Assembly: GCA_021791695.1 (NCBI GenBank)
Contig: JAJYWC010000007.1
Span: 1-64,000, forward strand
DNA length: 64,000 nucleotides
Source of the DNA: an archaeon
Lineage (GTDB): Archaea > Thermoproteota > Nitrososphaeria > Nitrososphaerales > Gagatemarchaeaceae
Direction of reading: 5' to 3'
Part shown: positions 49,934-59,538 of the stretch, piece after piece
Numbering within the stretch: the first letter of the stretch is position 1
Layout of the letters: each line of letters begins with the position of its first letter
The notes under the pieces: model-generated
What the model saw: the letters and a program-made list of their open reading frames with translations, nothing else
Databases searched by the model: none
What the model was told of the DNA's origin: nothing
Made by a program: the position numbers and the translations under genes

Positions 49934-50377
49934 TAGGCAAGTTCCGAAAGACCTAGCTCCACGCGGCTGGCCCGCGTAATGATAGACGGCGCGATAGTCC
50001 AGAGAGGGGTAGTCGCCAAGAGTGCGGTCTCAGTGTCCGTCCGATAGAACGAGGGAACCGAGCACACCCCAGGCCAAGAGCACACTGCGGAGGACCTTCC
50101 CCCGGTCGGCTCGTCAACTGTGTCTGCGACAAGACATCCGTCGTCTTCTGTCTGAAGAGGTTCACCGCCTTGATCCTGTGGGAAAGGGGCCGGCAGGCGG
50201 GCATAAGCCGAGAATGGGGGCGAAGCACGCACATTCTGGAACTCCAACCGTATCCTGTCCTTTCGAAGGCTTCATGTTGAGAGCTCAGATCTTGACTGCG
50301 AAAACGCATCCCGCTCCAGAAGAGATGGACAAAGTTAATTGGCCACTAATAGCAAAGGAAGCGCGGGGAGCGTAGTC
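49934..50377. other. Intergenic region upstream of the double Usp gene
   Basis: No gene is supported in these 444 bp. The leader just before the Usp gene contains AAAGTTAATTGG and a GGGGAG ribosome-binding site. Confidence 0.5.
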
Positions 50378-51268
50378 TTGTTCTCCCGAATCCTGGTAGC
50401 TGTCGACGGTTCAGAGAACGCGCTGAGAGCGTGCGAAGCTGGAGCAACATTGGCAAAGGCGTATGCCGCAGAGGTCACCGTGATACACGCCATCCCGTCT
50501 CCCTCCATCTACGGGGCACCTCCTGCAGGCGAGCAATTCTACCGAAAGCTCGACGAGGAGGCGAAGGGGATCGCCGAAAAGGCCGCATCAGCGATAGAGA
50601 GGGACGGCGTGGCGAAGGTGAGGAGAGAGACCCTTCGGGCTCACGGGTCTACCGTGCAATCCCTGCTCGACTACGCTTCCTCTACGAAGAGCGAGCTCAT
50701 CGTCTGCGGCACGAGGGGCTTGGGCGGCTTCAGAAGAATGATGATCGGCAGCGTCTCCTCCGGCCTGGTTGCACACGCCGGTTGCCCAGTGCTGGTCGTC
50801 AGGACGGACAACGCTGGGAAAAAGAGACCTGAATTCAGGCGAATCCTGGTTGCTGTCGATGGCTCAGAGGAAGCACGAACGGCCGCGAAGGTGGCGGTCG
50901 ATGTGGCGAAAAAGCTGGAGGCGGAGGAGCTGACAGCGCTGTACATAATGACTCTGCCGTGGGCAGCCTATTCGGGAGATGTCGCTGTTCCGGTCGAGAA
51001 CATTGAAGATCAACTCGAGGAAGTCGGAGAAATGGCCACCGCCGAAGTCGAAGCGATAGCGCAGAAGGAGGGCGTCAAGGTGAAGAAGGCCATAGAGGAA
51101 GAGGTCGGGTCATCCGTTGGTGGCATAACGAAGTACGCGGCGGCAGAGAAGGTCGACCTGATAGTTTTGGGAACGCGAGGGCTTGGAGGCGTAAAGAGGC
51201 TGCTCCTCGGGAGCGTGGCGAATGGCGTCGTGACCTATGCCGGGTGCTCGGTCTTGGTTGCCCGTTAG
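50378..51268 (+). CDS. Tandem universal stress protein (two Usp domains)
   Basis: The 296-residue protein (TTG 50378 preceded by GGGGAG) has two Usp domains: residues 1-145 (FSRILVAVDGSENALRACEAGATLA ... GTRGLGGFRRMMIGSVSSGLVAHAGCPVLVV) and 155-296 (FRRILVAVDGSEEARTAAKVAVDVA ... LGTRGLGGVKRLLLGSVANGVVTYAGCSVLVA). Both have the G-x2-G-x9-G-S nucleotide-binding signature, so each may bind ATP. It probably folds as an intramolecular dimer. Confidence 0.9.
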   Translation: MFSRILVAVDGSENALRACEAGATLAKAYAAEVTVIHAIPSPSIYGAPPAGEQFYRKLDEEAKGIAEKAASAIERDGVAKVRRETLRAHGSTVQSLLDYASSTKSELIVCGTRGLGGFRRMMIGSVSSGLVAHAGCPVLVVRTDNAGKKRPEFRRILVAVDGSEEARTAAKVAVDVAKKLEAEELTALYIMTLPWAAYSGDVAVPVENIEDQLEEVGEMATAEVEAIAQKEGVKVKKAIEEEVGSSVGGITKYAAAEKVDLIVLGTRGLGGVKRLLLGSVANGVVTYAGCSVLVAR

Positions 51269-51449
51269 CCCGAAGGAAGGAACCGAGAAGATTGCCCGGA
51301 TGGGAACCAGCGACTGCCGGGGTTGCGGAACTGTTCTGGCTGGCAAGCTGGAGCCTGTACAAGGGAGTTCGCCACCGCCCCGGAAGGACACTATGCCTGA
51401 GTCGGCCCCTCGCAAAGACTGATATAACGAGCGGAAGCTTCCTGAATTG

Positions 51450-51680
51450 ATGACCCGGAAGAGAGGGGCAGCGGTCGAAAAAGTTGACGCCAGCCAGATG
51501 ATGCCCAACACCTATGAAAACTGGCTCAAGAAGCAGCAAAGCGGAGAGGTCAGGGCGAGGGCCGGTTTCATTGGGGAGCAAGCTATTGGAATAGACGCAC
51601 GAAGGGAGAACGGGGCCAACAGTGCCGAGACAGTTCGCGAGAAGGCGAAACGCAGCAAGAGAGGAAAGAGCGCCCGCTAA
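51450..51680 (+). CDS. 76-residue basic protein
   Basis: ATG 51450 follows a TATA-like GATATAA by about 26 nt, fitting a leaderless transcript. The sequence is basic at both ends (MTRKRGAAVEK and KAKRSKRGKSAR) with a helical centre (NTYENWLKKQQSGEVRARAGFIGEQ). It could be a small nucleic-acid-binding protein. Family not recognised. It overlaps the convergent flavoprotein gene by 4 nt. Confidence 0.55.
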   Translation: MTRKRGAAVEKVDASQMMPNTYENWLKKQQSGEVRARAGFIGEQAIGIDARRENGANSAETVREKAKRSKRGKSAR

Positions 51681-52939
51681 CCATCTGTTGCCCCGTTGGC
51701 TTTCTGTCTAACAAATCCCTTCTTGAAGACCCCAAGGACTCCCTCAATGCCATGTTGGAGTGCATCCGGGGGCATGTGTCCTTTAGTGTAGAAGTAGTAA
51801 CTGTCGAAACCCCACTTCATCAGATGGGCTGCGGGACCGTCCAGGGCGAGGTCTGTTTTACCTCCGAAGAGGTAGTCCGAGAGTATCAGGGTAGCTTCTG
51901 TCCCCCCGCGATTCATTACACAGAATATCTCAGGCTGGAAGGCCGGGATCTCTCCCTCTCCCGTCAGATCCCGCACCAAACTTGCAGCTGCGATGTCGGC
52001 CTGCATTATCGCGATGTGTCCCAGCTTCGGCATCGAGAGGGAGGTCGCATCTCCGGCGGCGAAGATGTTCTGGTGACTGAGGTGTCGCATGGTTGAGTCC
52101 GTGGGGACGAAGCCTTTCTCGTCGCCAAGTTCCGACCTTGCAACGACAGGGTTGCCCAGATATTCGGGTATCACAATTGTGAGCTTGCTCTCAAGCGCGG
52201 CACCATCCTCGAAATGCACCGAGTCCTCTTCTATGCGACTGATTGTCTTACCCGTCATGACCTTGATTCCGCGGCGTTCGATTGTCGGTCCCAGTTGTCC
52301 ATGCACACTCGGTCCGACATCCTCGAAGAACGTCTCTCCGGGGCTGAACACAGTTATGGTGCTTCGATCACGGAGCCCCTTCTCTCTGAGAAAGTAGTCC
52401 ACCATGAACATTACCTCGCCTACCGGCCCTTCGCATGGGGCGGCCAATGCGGGGACCTTGACCCTGCTCCCCCACTCGGTCTTCGCAGCGCCTACGACGA
52501 TCGGCCCACCCGGGAACGTATTCAACGCATTCCAGAGCCTCGGAGCCTCGAAGTCGTCGCAGACCGAATAGCCATGCTCTCGAAAACCGGGCAGCCTGTC
52601 ATACCCCTTGGTTGCCCCCAGTGCCAATACTAGATAGTCGTACGTGACCGTTTCGCCGGAACTCAGCTTCACCAGATTCCCGTCGGCATCAATTCGGTCC
52701 ACGGCTGCGTTGAGAAAGGTACCGCCCCTTTCCTTGAGGAGAGGCTCAAGGGGTATTTGCACGTGCCCGAGAGGCTTTCCCGCGAGGGCCACCTCAGGGA
52801 GCGAAGGCTTCTCGAGGCTGGTCTTCCGCTCGTCGACCAATAGAAAGTCAACACTGTTGTGCAGCCCGCGACTGAGTCGGTAGAAAGCTCTCAGGCCTGC
52901 AAACCCGCAGCCGAGTATTACGATGCGACTCTTGGTCAT
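51677..52939 (-). CDS. FAD-dependent oxidoreductase (SQR/NDH-2-like)
   Basis: From ATG 52939 the protein has 420 residues. It starts RIVILGCGFAGLRAFYRLSR (FAD-binding GxGxxG), has the LVLALGATKGYDRLPGF segment, a second Rossmann region (PIVVGAAKTEWGSRV) and NIFAAGDATSLSMPKLGHIA near the end (FAD ATG/GD motif). The C-terminal amphipathic segment (YYFYTKGHMPPDALQHGIEG) resembles membrane-binding parts of sulfide:quinone reductases and type II NADH dehydrogenases. It probably feeds electrons into the quinone pool. A diverged copy of its C-terminus is at 43902. Confidence 0.85.
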   Translation of the reverse strand: MTKSRIVILGCGFAGLRAFYRLSRGLHNSVDFLLVDERKTSLEKPSLPEVALAGKPLGHVQIPLEPLLKERGGTFLNAAVDRIDADGNLVKLSSGETVTYDYLVLALGATKGYDRLPGFREHGYSVCDDFEAPRLWNALNTFPGGPIVVGAAKTEWGSRVKVPALAAPCEGPVGEVMFMVDYFLREKGLRDRSTITVFSPGETFFEDVGPSVHGQLGPTIERRGIKVMTGKTISRIEEDSVHFEDGAALESKLTIVIPEYLGNPVVARSELGDEKGFVPTDSTMRHLSHQNIFAAGDATSLSMPKLGHIAIMQADIAAASLVRDLTGEGEIPAFQPEIFCVMNRGGTEATLILSDYLFGGKTDLALDGPAAHLMKWGFDSYYFYTKGHMPPDALQHGIEGVLGVFKKGFVRQKANGATDG

Positions 52940-53083
52940 TTGCAAAACCCCCTTGAATCCTGTGGAAGTGGCAACCTCCATTTGTTCATTTCGGCGGGTC
53001 CTCGCGGTTACCGACAGAGCCCAAGATTAGTACGTCAACCGCGCACTTGCTGGGAGTTCAGTTCTCCGTCCATTTTGGTGACG

Positions 53084-53446
53084 TCAGTCATCGGTTCGTT
53101 CCGCGACCTTCTTCTCCTGACATTTCTCGCACTCGCAGACTTCCAGCAGGTAGTCGTAGGGATATATGCCAGCACTGTGACCATCTGACCACGCGAAGGC
53201 AATGGCATAGAGCCCGACCATCGAAAACTCCGTTACTCTGATATCCTCTGGAGGTACTGAGCGGAGAGGAATGAACGTCCTGCCTCCCAACGGGAGGCCC
53301 TCCCCTGCGCATTCAGCGCACGGGCACTCTTCACGGAGATGCTTGTTCGCAAAAATGCTCCTGTGCCCGTCGCTCCAATCAACGAGCACTCTGTTCTTTT
53401 CAAGGAGAACCTTCTTCGGGACTGTCAAGGCGCGCTGGTCCTCCAA
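53084..53446 (-). CDS. DUF971 (GBBH-like N-terminal) domain protein
   Basis: The 120-residue protein has VLVDWSDGHRSIFANKHLREECPCAECAGEG, IRVTEFSMVGLYAIAFAWSDGHSAGIYPYDYLLEVCECEKC, the DUF971 pattern with two W-S-DGH strands and Cys pairs. In several archaea this domain is fused to the C-terminus of Mrp/ApbC ATPases; here it is a separate gene 94 bp downstream of mrp, so the two likely cooperate in Fe-S assembly. Confidence 0.85.
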   Translation of the reverse strand: MEDQRALTVPKKVLLEKNRVLVDWSDGHRSIFANKHLREECPCAECAGEGLPLGGRTFIPLRSVPPEDIRVTEFSMVGLYAIAFAWSDGHSAGIYPYDYLLEVCECEKCQEKKVAERTDD

Positions 53447-53540
53447 GCCGCACCAAGGAGCGCGACTGTGGCATCACGGGACGACGAGCGACACCAGTTG
53501 AGACGTATGACCATACCTTTGATGACCATGGTCAGGGTCG

Positions 53541-54611
53541 TCACTGCCTGGCTCTCTCGTATGCTACCATGCTTACCATCCCCGCCACCCGGAAGGCGAC
53601 TTCTCTGAAGGCGAGACTTTCCGGAGCGTCTGGCTGGGCGATGACTATGGGAACACCGAGGTCGGACTGCTCTCTTATGGCGAGGGAGATGGGGATCTCA
53701 CCAAGGAATTGTGCCCCGAGGCGCGATGCGGTCTCTTTTCCACCACCCCTCGAGAATATCGATGTTTGGGCCCCGCAGTGAGGGCATACAAAGTAGCTCA
53801 TGTTCTCCACCACACCGAGGATGGGCACGTTCAGCTTCCTGAACATTGTTAGCGCCTTGCTCGCTATGCTCAGAGCTGCTTGTTGTGGCGTGGTTACCAC
53901 CACGACGCCGCTGAGCGGGACGGTCTGCGCAAGCGTCAGCGAACTGTCACCCGACCCAGGCGGGAGGTCCACTACGAGATAGTCCAAATCTTTCCATTCA
54001 ACCTGGGTCAGAAGCTGCTTGACTGCACTAGCCACCATCGGCCCCCTCCAGATCAGGGGAGTATCGCCTCTGTAGAAGAACCCGAGAGAGACCGCCTTAA
54101 CGCCGTGCGCGACTGGGGGAATTATTGCCTCGCCCGCCGTCTCTGGTCTGCCCTCGATGCCCATTATGAGTGGGATGCTTGGGCCGTAAATGTCGGCGTC
54201 CAGTATGCCCACCTTCGCTCCACTCGCAGCAAGCGAGACCGCGAGGTTTGCAGCTACTGTTGACTTGCCGACTCCCCCTTTGCCGCTCGCTATCGCAATC
54301 ACGTTCTTCACCCCTTTTGGAACTTCGGACTGGCCGACGGGACGCGTCGCCGCCACGATTGAGGCAACCTTCATCCGCACTTGTTTCACCCCATCTACTG
54401 ATTCGACGGCTTGTCTCACGCTTTGCTCCATCTGCGCCCTCATCGGACAGGCAGGGGTCGTCAGGTTCAACGTGAAAGAGACCACGTCGCCAGCCACCTG
54501 CAATTCCTCCACCATGTTCAGCGATACAATATCCTTCTGAAGTTCGGGATCGTTCACCCGCCTGAGCGCGTCCATGATTTCCTGGGTGGAGACCATCGCA
54601 AACGCTCTCAC
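53541..54611 (-). CDS. mrp: Mrp/ApbC-type Fe-S carrier ATPase with N-terminal MIP18 domain
   Basis: The 356-residue protein has a MIP18/DUF59 domain (residues 1-80: EIMDALRRVNDPELQKDIVSLNMVEEL, PACPMRAQ) and a ParA-like P-loop domain with deviant Walker A (ASGKGGVGKSTVAANLA), the DADIYGPSIPLIMG motif, VVDLPPGSGDSS and the cluster-binding CPHC (FVCPHCGAQ). It carries and transfers [4Fe-4S] clusters. GTG 54611 has GGAGG at good spacing. The divergent molybdoenzyme operon, rich in clusters, is a plausible client. Confidence 0.93.
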   Translation of the reverse strand: MRAFAMVSTQEIMDALRRVNDPELQKDIVSLNMVEELQVAGDVVSFTLNLTTPACPMRAQMEQSVRQAVESVDGVKQVRMKVASIVAATRPVGQSEVPKGVKNVIAIASGKGGVGKSTVAANLAVSLAASGAKVGILDADIYGPSIPLIMGIEGRPETAGEAIIPPVAHGVKAVSLGFFYRGDTPLIWRGPMVASAVKQLLTQVEWKDLDYLVVDLPPGSGDSSLTLAQTVPLSGVVVVTTPQQAALSIASKALTMFRKLNVPILGVVENMSYFVCPHCGAQTSIFSRGGGKETASRLGAQFLGEIPISLAIREQSDLGVPIVIAQPDAPESLAFREVAFRVAGMVSMVAYERARQ

Positions 54612-54651
54612 GCGAGCTCCTCCCTTTAAGGTTAGCTTGGGTCACCAGAAC

Positions 54652-54665
54652 CAAGACTAGTCTTG
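54652..54665. promoter_or_regulatory. 14-bp perfect palindrome between mrp and the molybdoenzyme operon
   Basis: CAAGACTAGTCTTG lies 41 bp from the mrp start and 156 bp from the molybdoenzyme start, in a divergent promoter region. It could bind a dimeric regulator coordinating both. The rightward TATA-like TTTATTAA is near 54786-54793. Confidence 0.45.
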
Positions 54666-54820
54666 TGTAACGGCAGGGAGGAACGGGTTCCCCCAACTCT
54701 ACCTCAGCACTGTGCTTAGGTGTGCATTGTAGCAGATCCGATGGCTTTCCAGCCTGGTTCCCAAGATTGAGAATCAGGTCCGGATTTTATTAAGGGGCAC
54801 GCTAGACAAAACCGACGGAC

Positions 54821-57271
54821 ATGAGCAGACGCAAGAGTTGGTTTCAGATTGATCGAAGGGGCTTCCTGAAGGTCTCCGGAGTTGCCGGACTGTCTGCGGT
54901 CGTTGCTTACTCGCTCCTCTCCCAGAATGGTATCATCAAGAGTATATTAGTTCCTGCCGCCGCCCAGACTCAGCCCCAACAGGGGGCCACCGAAACAACG
55001 TATCGGACGGGGCACGCCAACAACTGTGACGGCTCATGCGGGCTTGAGGCGACTGTCGTGAACGGAAACATAGTCATGTTCAGTAATGCCACGTTCAACG
55101 AGCCGGACTTTCCTCCCAGAATCTGTCTCAGAGGACTGTCTCAGCTCCAGTACGTCTACCATCCTGATAGGCTGAAGTATCCGATGCAGCGAGTCGGAGC
55201 GAGAGGGAGCGGACAGTGGCAGCAGATAACGTGGGACCAAGCAACTACGACCATAGCTAACCAGTTCACCCAGATTGCTTCTCAGTATGGAGCTCAGTCC
55301 ATTTACATAGCGCCCTACACGGGAAACTTGGCTGCCATCAACGGTCTGATCGGGCCGGGATACAGGTTCGCGAGCGTAATCGGTGCGAGCGCCGGTGACT
55401 TCGAAGGGGACAACGAAGGCGACTCGGCGAGCCCCACTGGGGCAGTCGAGGAACTGGGATCGTTCGACGGGCACGAACTCACCGACCTCCTGAACGCAAG
55501 GATGATAGTGCTCTGGGGAAACAACCTCGGAGAAACCGACATTCCCGACATGAGGTTCGTACTGGATGCGAGAGACTCGGGCACGAAGGTGGTCTACATC
55601 GACCCGAGGTACACCACCACGTCCCAACTTTCGGACCAGTGGCTCAGCATAAGGCCGGGGACGGACGGAGCACTCGCTCTTGGGATGATAAACGCGATAA
55701 TCAGCGGGTCGCTATTCAACCAGAACTACGTCACCAACTACACCGTAGGCCCCTTCCTAGTTCGGCAGGACACGAACCTCTTCCTAAGAGAGAAGGACGT
55801 CGTGCCTGGTGGTTCGTCATCAAAGTACATGGTCTTCGATACGACTAGCAACTCTGCCGTGACGAGCGACACGGCTGGCATCACCCCGAGCCTGACGGGC
55901 TCGTACACCGTGGCTGGAATAGCATGCAAGCCGGCCTTCCAGCTGCTGAGCGACCTTGTTGCACAGTACACCCCGGGTGCAGCTTCGGCGATAACCGGTA
56001 TTCCCGCCTCGACCATCCAGACCTTCGCGGAAGAATTCGCTGCGGCGAATCCCGCCGCCATCAAGGCGGGCTTCGGGGGGATCTCGCACTGGTACTATGG
56101 AGACCTGACCTACAGGGCCCTGATAACCCTCTCCGCCCTCTGCGGGTACATCGGCGTCCACGGCGGGGGCGTCACCACCTACAACGGAGCGCTCTTGGAC
56201 GCAGCCATCGACCTGCCAGATTGGATTACACCAGACAAGAAGTCATATCAGTACCTCCCTCCCATCTCCTTCTGCGACGCAGTCCTGAACGGCAACCCGT
56301 ACCCTGTGAAGGCTGCCTGGTTCCCTTGCGACAACTTCGTCAACCAGCAGGGGGACACGAACCGCACTATCTCGGCCATCCAGGCTCTCGATTTCATGGT
56401 CGCCACTGATGTTTTCATGACACCCACCGCCCAGTACGCCGACATCGTGCTGCCGGTCGCAACACAGTACGAGAAGGAGGACATCCTCCTGGGCGGCAAT
56501 ATGTACCTGCAGTACCTGCCGCAGATAATCCAGCCGATGTGGGAGAGCAAGTCGGACCTGGACATGTTCGGTATGGTCGCTGAGAAGATGGGGCAGGGCT
56601 CCTACTTCAACCAGACACCGGACGACTACATCAGCCTGCTTCTCAGTGGTCTGCCCTCAGGCCTCACGCTCGACACGCTCAAGTCACAGGGAGTCGTGAG
56701 GCTGGCAGATGAGGACTTCGCCTCGTCGGCATATCAGCCGATTACGCGCCCCTACGTGCCCTTCTTTCAGCAGAACTTTCCGACGCCATCCGGCAGAATC
56801 GAGTTCTACGTCGAGTCTCTCGTCCCATACAACATGCCACTGCCGATCTATAATGAGCCGATAGAGGCTTCGCCATCCAACCCTCTCTACCAGAAGTATC
56901 CGCTCGTCCTGATTACCTCACACACGAAATTCAGGACACATACACAGTGGAACAACCTGGCCTGGCTCCGCGAGCTCAACCCGAAACAGTTCATCGAAAT
57001 CAACCCACAGGACGCCGCAGCCCGGGGCATAAACGACGGAGACACGGTCACGGTCTTCAACGACCGGGGAACGATACAGACGCTGGCCAGGGTGACCTCT
57101 GGCATGAGACCCGGTACCGTCAACATCTATCAGGGCGATTGGCAGGAGTTTCCTAAGGGGACGGTGAACATGCTGACACACCAGAAGATCAACCCCGCAC
57201 AGTCAGTCGTGTTCCTGTTCCAGTCCAACACCGCATATTTCGATGTCCTCGTGGACGTGAAGAAATCATGA
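54821..57271 (+). CDS. Molybdopterin oxidoreductase catalytic subunit (DMSO reductase superfamily)
   Basis: The 816-residue protein begins with a Tat signal (RRKSWFQIDRRGFLKVSG, then a hydrophobic stretch). The Fe-S site reads H65-x3-C69-x3-C73-x28-C102 (GHANNCDGSC and ICLRG), the His-ligated form seen in NarG-like enzymes rather than the usual all-Cys form. MGD-binding stretches follow (MIVLWGNNLGETD, VVYIDPRYTTTSQLSDQWLSIRPGTDGALALGM, ADIVLPVATQYEKED, and the C-terminal NDRGTIQTLARVTSGMRPG). It acts outside the membrane with the next two subunits. The substrate is unknown. Confidence 0.92.
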   Translation: MSRRKSWFQIDRRGFLKVSGVAGLSAVVAYSLLSQNGIIKSILVPAAAQTQPQQGATETTYRTGHANNCDGSCGLEATVVNGNIVMFSNATFNEPDFPPRICLRGLSQLQYVYHPDRLKYPMQRVGARGSGQWQQITWDQATTTIANQFTQIASQYGAQSIYIAPYTGNLAAINGLIGPGYRFASVIGASAGDFEGDNEGDSASPTGAVEELGSFDGHELTDLLNARMIVLWGNNLGETDIPDMRFVLDARDSGTKVVYIDPRYTTTSQLSDQWLSIRPGTDGALALGMINAIISGSLFNQNYVTNYTVGPFLVRQDTNLFLREKDVVPGGSSSKYMVFDTTSNSAVTSDTAGITPSLTGSYTVAGIACKPAFQLLSDLVAQYTPGAASAITGIPASTIQTFAEEFAAANPAAIKAGFGGISHWYYGDLTYRALITLSALCGYIGVHGGGVTTYNGALLDAAIDLPDWITPDKKSYQYLPPISFCDAVLNGNPYPVKAAWFPCDNFVNQQGDTNRTISAIQALDFMVATDVFMTPTAQYADIVLPVATQYEKEDILLGGNMYLQYLPQIIQPMWESKSDLDMFGMVAEKMGQGSYFNQTPDDYISLLLSGLPSGLTLDTLKSQGVVRLADEDFASSAYQPITRPYVPFFQQNFPTPSGRIEFYVESLVPYNMPLPIYNEPIEASPSNPLYQKYPLVLITSHTKFRTHTQWNNLAWLRELNPKQFIEINPQDAAARGINDGDTVTVFNDRGTIQTLARVTSGMRPGTVNIYQGDWQEFPKGTVNMLTHQKINPAQSVVFLFQSNTAYFDVLVDVKKS

Positions 57272-57287
57272 TCACTGGAGTTGATGA

Positions 57288-58160
57288 GTGAAGATGACAA
57301 AATATGGAATGCTAATCGACCTGAGTAGATGCGTGGGCTGCCAGAGTTGCGCGGTGGGATGCAAGGTCGAGAACAACGAGCCATTGGGCATCTGGTGGAA
57401 CAGGGTCTTGACCGTCGGTGGAGACGAGATCGACACACCGTCGGGCGATTTCCCGGACGTACAGATGCATTACCTTCCCCTCAACTGCCAGCACTGCGAG
57501 AACGCACCCTGTGTGAAGGTCTGTCCCGTGCAGGCCACGTACAAGCGCGAGTCGGATGGCCTCGTCCTGGTCGATTACGACAGGTGCATAGGATGCAGAT
57601 ACTGCATGGCCGCTTGCCCCTACGGAGTGCGGACATTCAACTGGGGTACGCCGCAGTATTCACCAGGAGTCGACTTTCCCGTAGGCCACCAGGGTGACCA
57701 CTTCGACCCCGACCCGACTTCGGGACCGAACAGACTCGTATACACCCCAGATCGTCCCAAGGGCGTCGTCGAAAAGTGCTCCTACTGCGTGCAGAGGGTC
57801 GACAGTGGCGTTGAGCCGTTCTGCATTCAGGTCTGCCCCACCGGGGCTCGGATTTTTGGCGACCTCGATGATCCTTCGAGCATCATCTCAACGAGTGTGA
57901 GGGACGGAAATGCCCAACAACTCCTCCCGGAGCTGGGGACGAACCCGCAGCAGTTCTTCATCCCACCGTACATTCAGAAAGATGTTGTGCCGATCACCGG
58001 TAACTCATCACCCTCCAACCTCGTCCCGAGTCCCGACATAATCGCGGCGGCGGAGGAAGTTGGAGGGTACATTCCGGGCTTCAAACCGCCAGCAGGCGAA
58101 ATCGTGCCGCCTCCCCCACCGCCCGCACTCGATCAAAGTACAGCAGGAGATGGTGCCTAG
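57288..58160 (+). CDS. Fe-S subunit of the molybdoenzyme (NrfC/PsrB-like)
   Basis: The 290-residue protein has four [4Fe-4S] motifs: CVGCQSCAVGCKVEN, CQHCENAPCVKVCPVQA, CIGCRYCMAACPYG and CSYCVQRVDSG...CIQVCPTGA. It wires electrons between the quinone-reactive membrane subunit and the catalytic subunit, and lacks its own signal peptide, as expected for co-export with the Tat-dependent partner. The C-terminal 60 residues are Pro-rich (PPPPPPALDQ). It starts 16 bp after the catalytic gene. Confidence 0.93.
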   Translation: MKMTKYGMLIDLSRCVGCQSCAVGCKVENNEPLGIWWNRVLTVGGDEIDTPSGDFPDVQMHYLPLNCQHCENAPCVKVCPVQATYKRESDGLVLVDYDRCIGCRYCMAACPYGVRTFNWGTPQYSPGVDFPVGHQGDHFDPDPTSGPNRLVYTPDRPKGVVEKCSYCVQRVDSGVEPFCIQVCPTGARIFGDLDDPSSIISTSVRDGNAQQLLPELGTNPQQFFIPPYIQKDVVPITGNSSPSNLVPSPDIIAAAEEVGGYIPGFKPPAGEIVPPPPPPALDQSTAGDGA

Positions 58161-59516
58161 ATGAAGAGCGAAGGTCCTACGAAGACCACTCATCTGCGCT
58201 TCTACTCGCTGGTCGCTGTCCTCCTGGCGGTTGTCGCCCTAGGCGCGTATGCGTGGATACTCGAGCTGCAGTACGGACTCGCAGTCACCGACATGCGCGA
58301 TGTCGTCTCATGGGGACTGTACATCTCCCTGTTCGCATGGTTCGTCGGAATCAGCGCAGGTGGTCTCATCGTCTCCTCGGCCTCGGCCGTCTTCAGGATT
58401 CAGCAATGGCAGCCTATCGCCAAACTTGCGAACCTAATCGCCTCGGTAGCCATCGCTCTCGCCGCCTTCAGCATAATCCCTGACCTCGGGCAGCCGGGCC
58501 GAATCCTCAACCTCTTCGTCTATCCTAACCTCACGTCTCCACTGATATGGGACATAACGATCATAGGGACGTATCTGTTCATCTCCCTTCTCGAGCTCGG
58601 ATTGCTCTTCTCGGCGGACAGGGCCAAGGGGAGAGGGGACGAGACGAAGTATCTCAGCAGAGAGAGGGTCGTACGAGGTGTATCATTCGTTGCTCTGCCA
58701 GTGGCGGTGCTTACCCACTCCATCACGGCATGGATTTTCGGTCTCCAGATATCGCGGCCGCTCTGGAACACAGCTCTGCTGGCTCCTCTCTTCATTGCGT
58801 CGGCGATAGTCTCCGGTCTCGCCCTGGTGATCTTCGTCTCCGTGTTGGCGAACAAGTACGCGAACCTCGGCGTGGACAGAACGGTCATAACAGGACTGGC
58901 AAGACTGCTCTCGGTTGTCATCCTCGTTGACCTGTTCCTGCTCACGTCGGAGTACATAACGGCGGTCTGGCCGGCGACTCCGGCCGAGATATCACCACTG
59001 GTCGTCGAGTTCTTCGGACCCTACGGGTGGCTAGCATGGACGCAGTGGGTCTTCGCGATAGCCGCGTTCGCGATACTCGTCGTCCCTAGGTGGAGCCGCT
59101 CCAGCGCAGCCCAGTTCGGAGCGTCAGTGCTGCTGCTCCTAGAGGTCTTCTTCTACAGACTCGAGCTGATCATCCCGGGCTTCGTCAACCCGCTCGTTCA
59201 GTACCCGCCTGGTACATCGGTCGGTACGACGACCGGAGGCGTCTCTCTCAGCGGGATTGGTGTAGCCGTTTCCAACGTCAACCCCTCCAGCCCCGGCTTC
59301 TCGTTCCAGCTAGTGGGTGCGTACTTTCCCACCTGGATAGAGTGGTCGATATCTATAGGTATCGTTGCTATGGCTGCTCTCCTTATCACGCTGGGCGTTC
59401 GCTATCTCCCGGTGCGCCCGGCTGAGACAGGTCAAATGTCCGTGCCGACCACCCCTGACGCTTCAGCCACGATAATCCATCGTCGTCCGCCTTCACTGGA
59501 CGACCCTGAAGTCTAA
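58161..59516 (+). CDS. nrfD: NrfD/PsrC-type membrane anchor
   Basis: The 451-residue polytopic protein starts directly after the Fe-S gene stop. About ten helices are visible; the second loop has SWGLYISLFAWFVGISAGGLIVSSASAVF, and later FSIIPDLGQPGRILNLFVYPNLTSPLIWD, both typical of NrfD/PsrC proteins, which bind quinone or menaquinone and carry no haem. It exchanges electrons between the quinone pool and the Fe-S subunit. The last 30 residues are a hydrophilic tail. Confidence 0.9.
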   Translation: MKSEGPTKTTHLRFYSLVAVLLAVVALGAYAWILELQYGLAVTDMRDVVSWGLYISLFAWFVGISAGGLIVSSASAVFRIQQWQPIAKLANLIASVAIALAAFSIIPDLGQPGRILNLFVYPNLTSPLIWDITIIGTYLFISLLELGLLFSADRAKGRGDETKYLSRERVVRGVSFVALPVAVLTHSITAWIFGLQISRPLWNTALLAPLFIASAIVSGLALVIFVSVLANKYANLGVDRTVITGLARLLSVVILVDLFLLTSEYITAVWPATPAEISPLVVEFFGPYGWLAWTQWVFAIAAFAILVVPRWSRSSAAQFGASVLLLLEVFFYRLELIIPGFVNPLVQYPPGTSVGTTTGGVSLSGIGVAVSNVNPSSPGFSFQLVGAYFPTWIEWSISIGIVAMAALLITLGVRYLPVRPAETGQMSVPTTPDASATIIHRRPPSLDDPEV

Positions 59517-59538
59517 CTGTCAAGAAGGGAATGAGACC

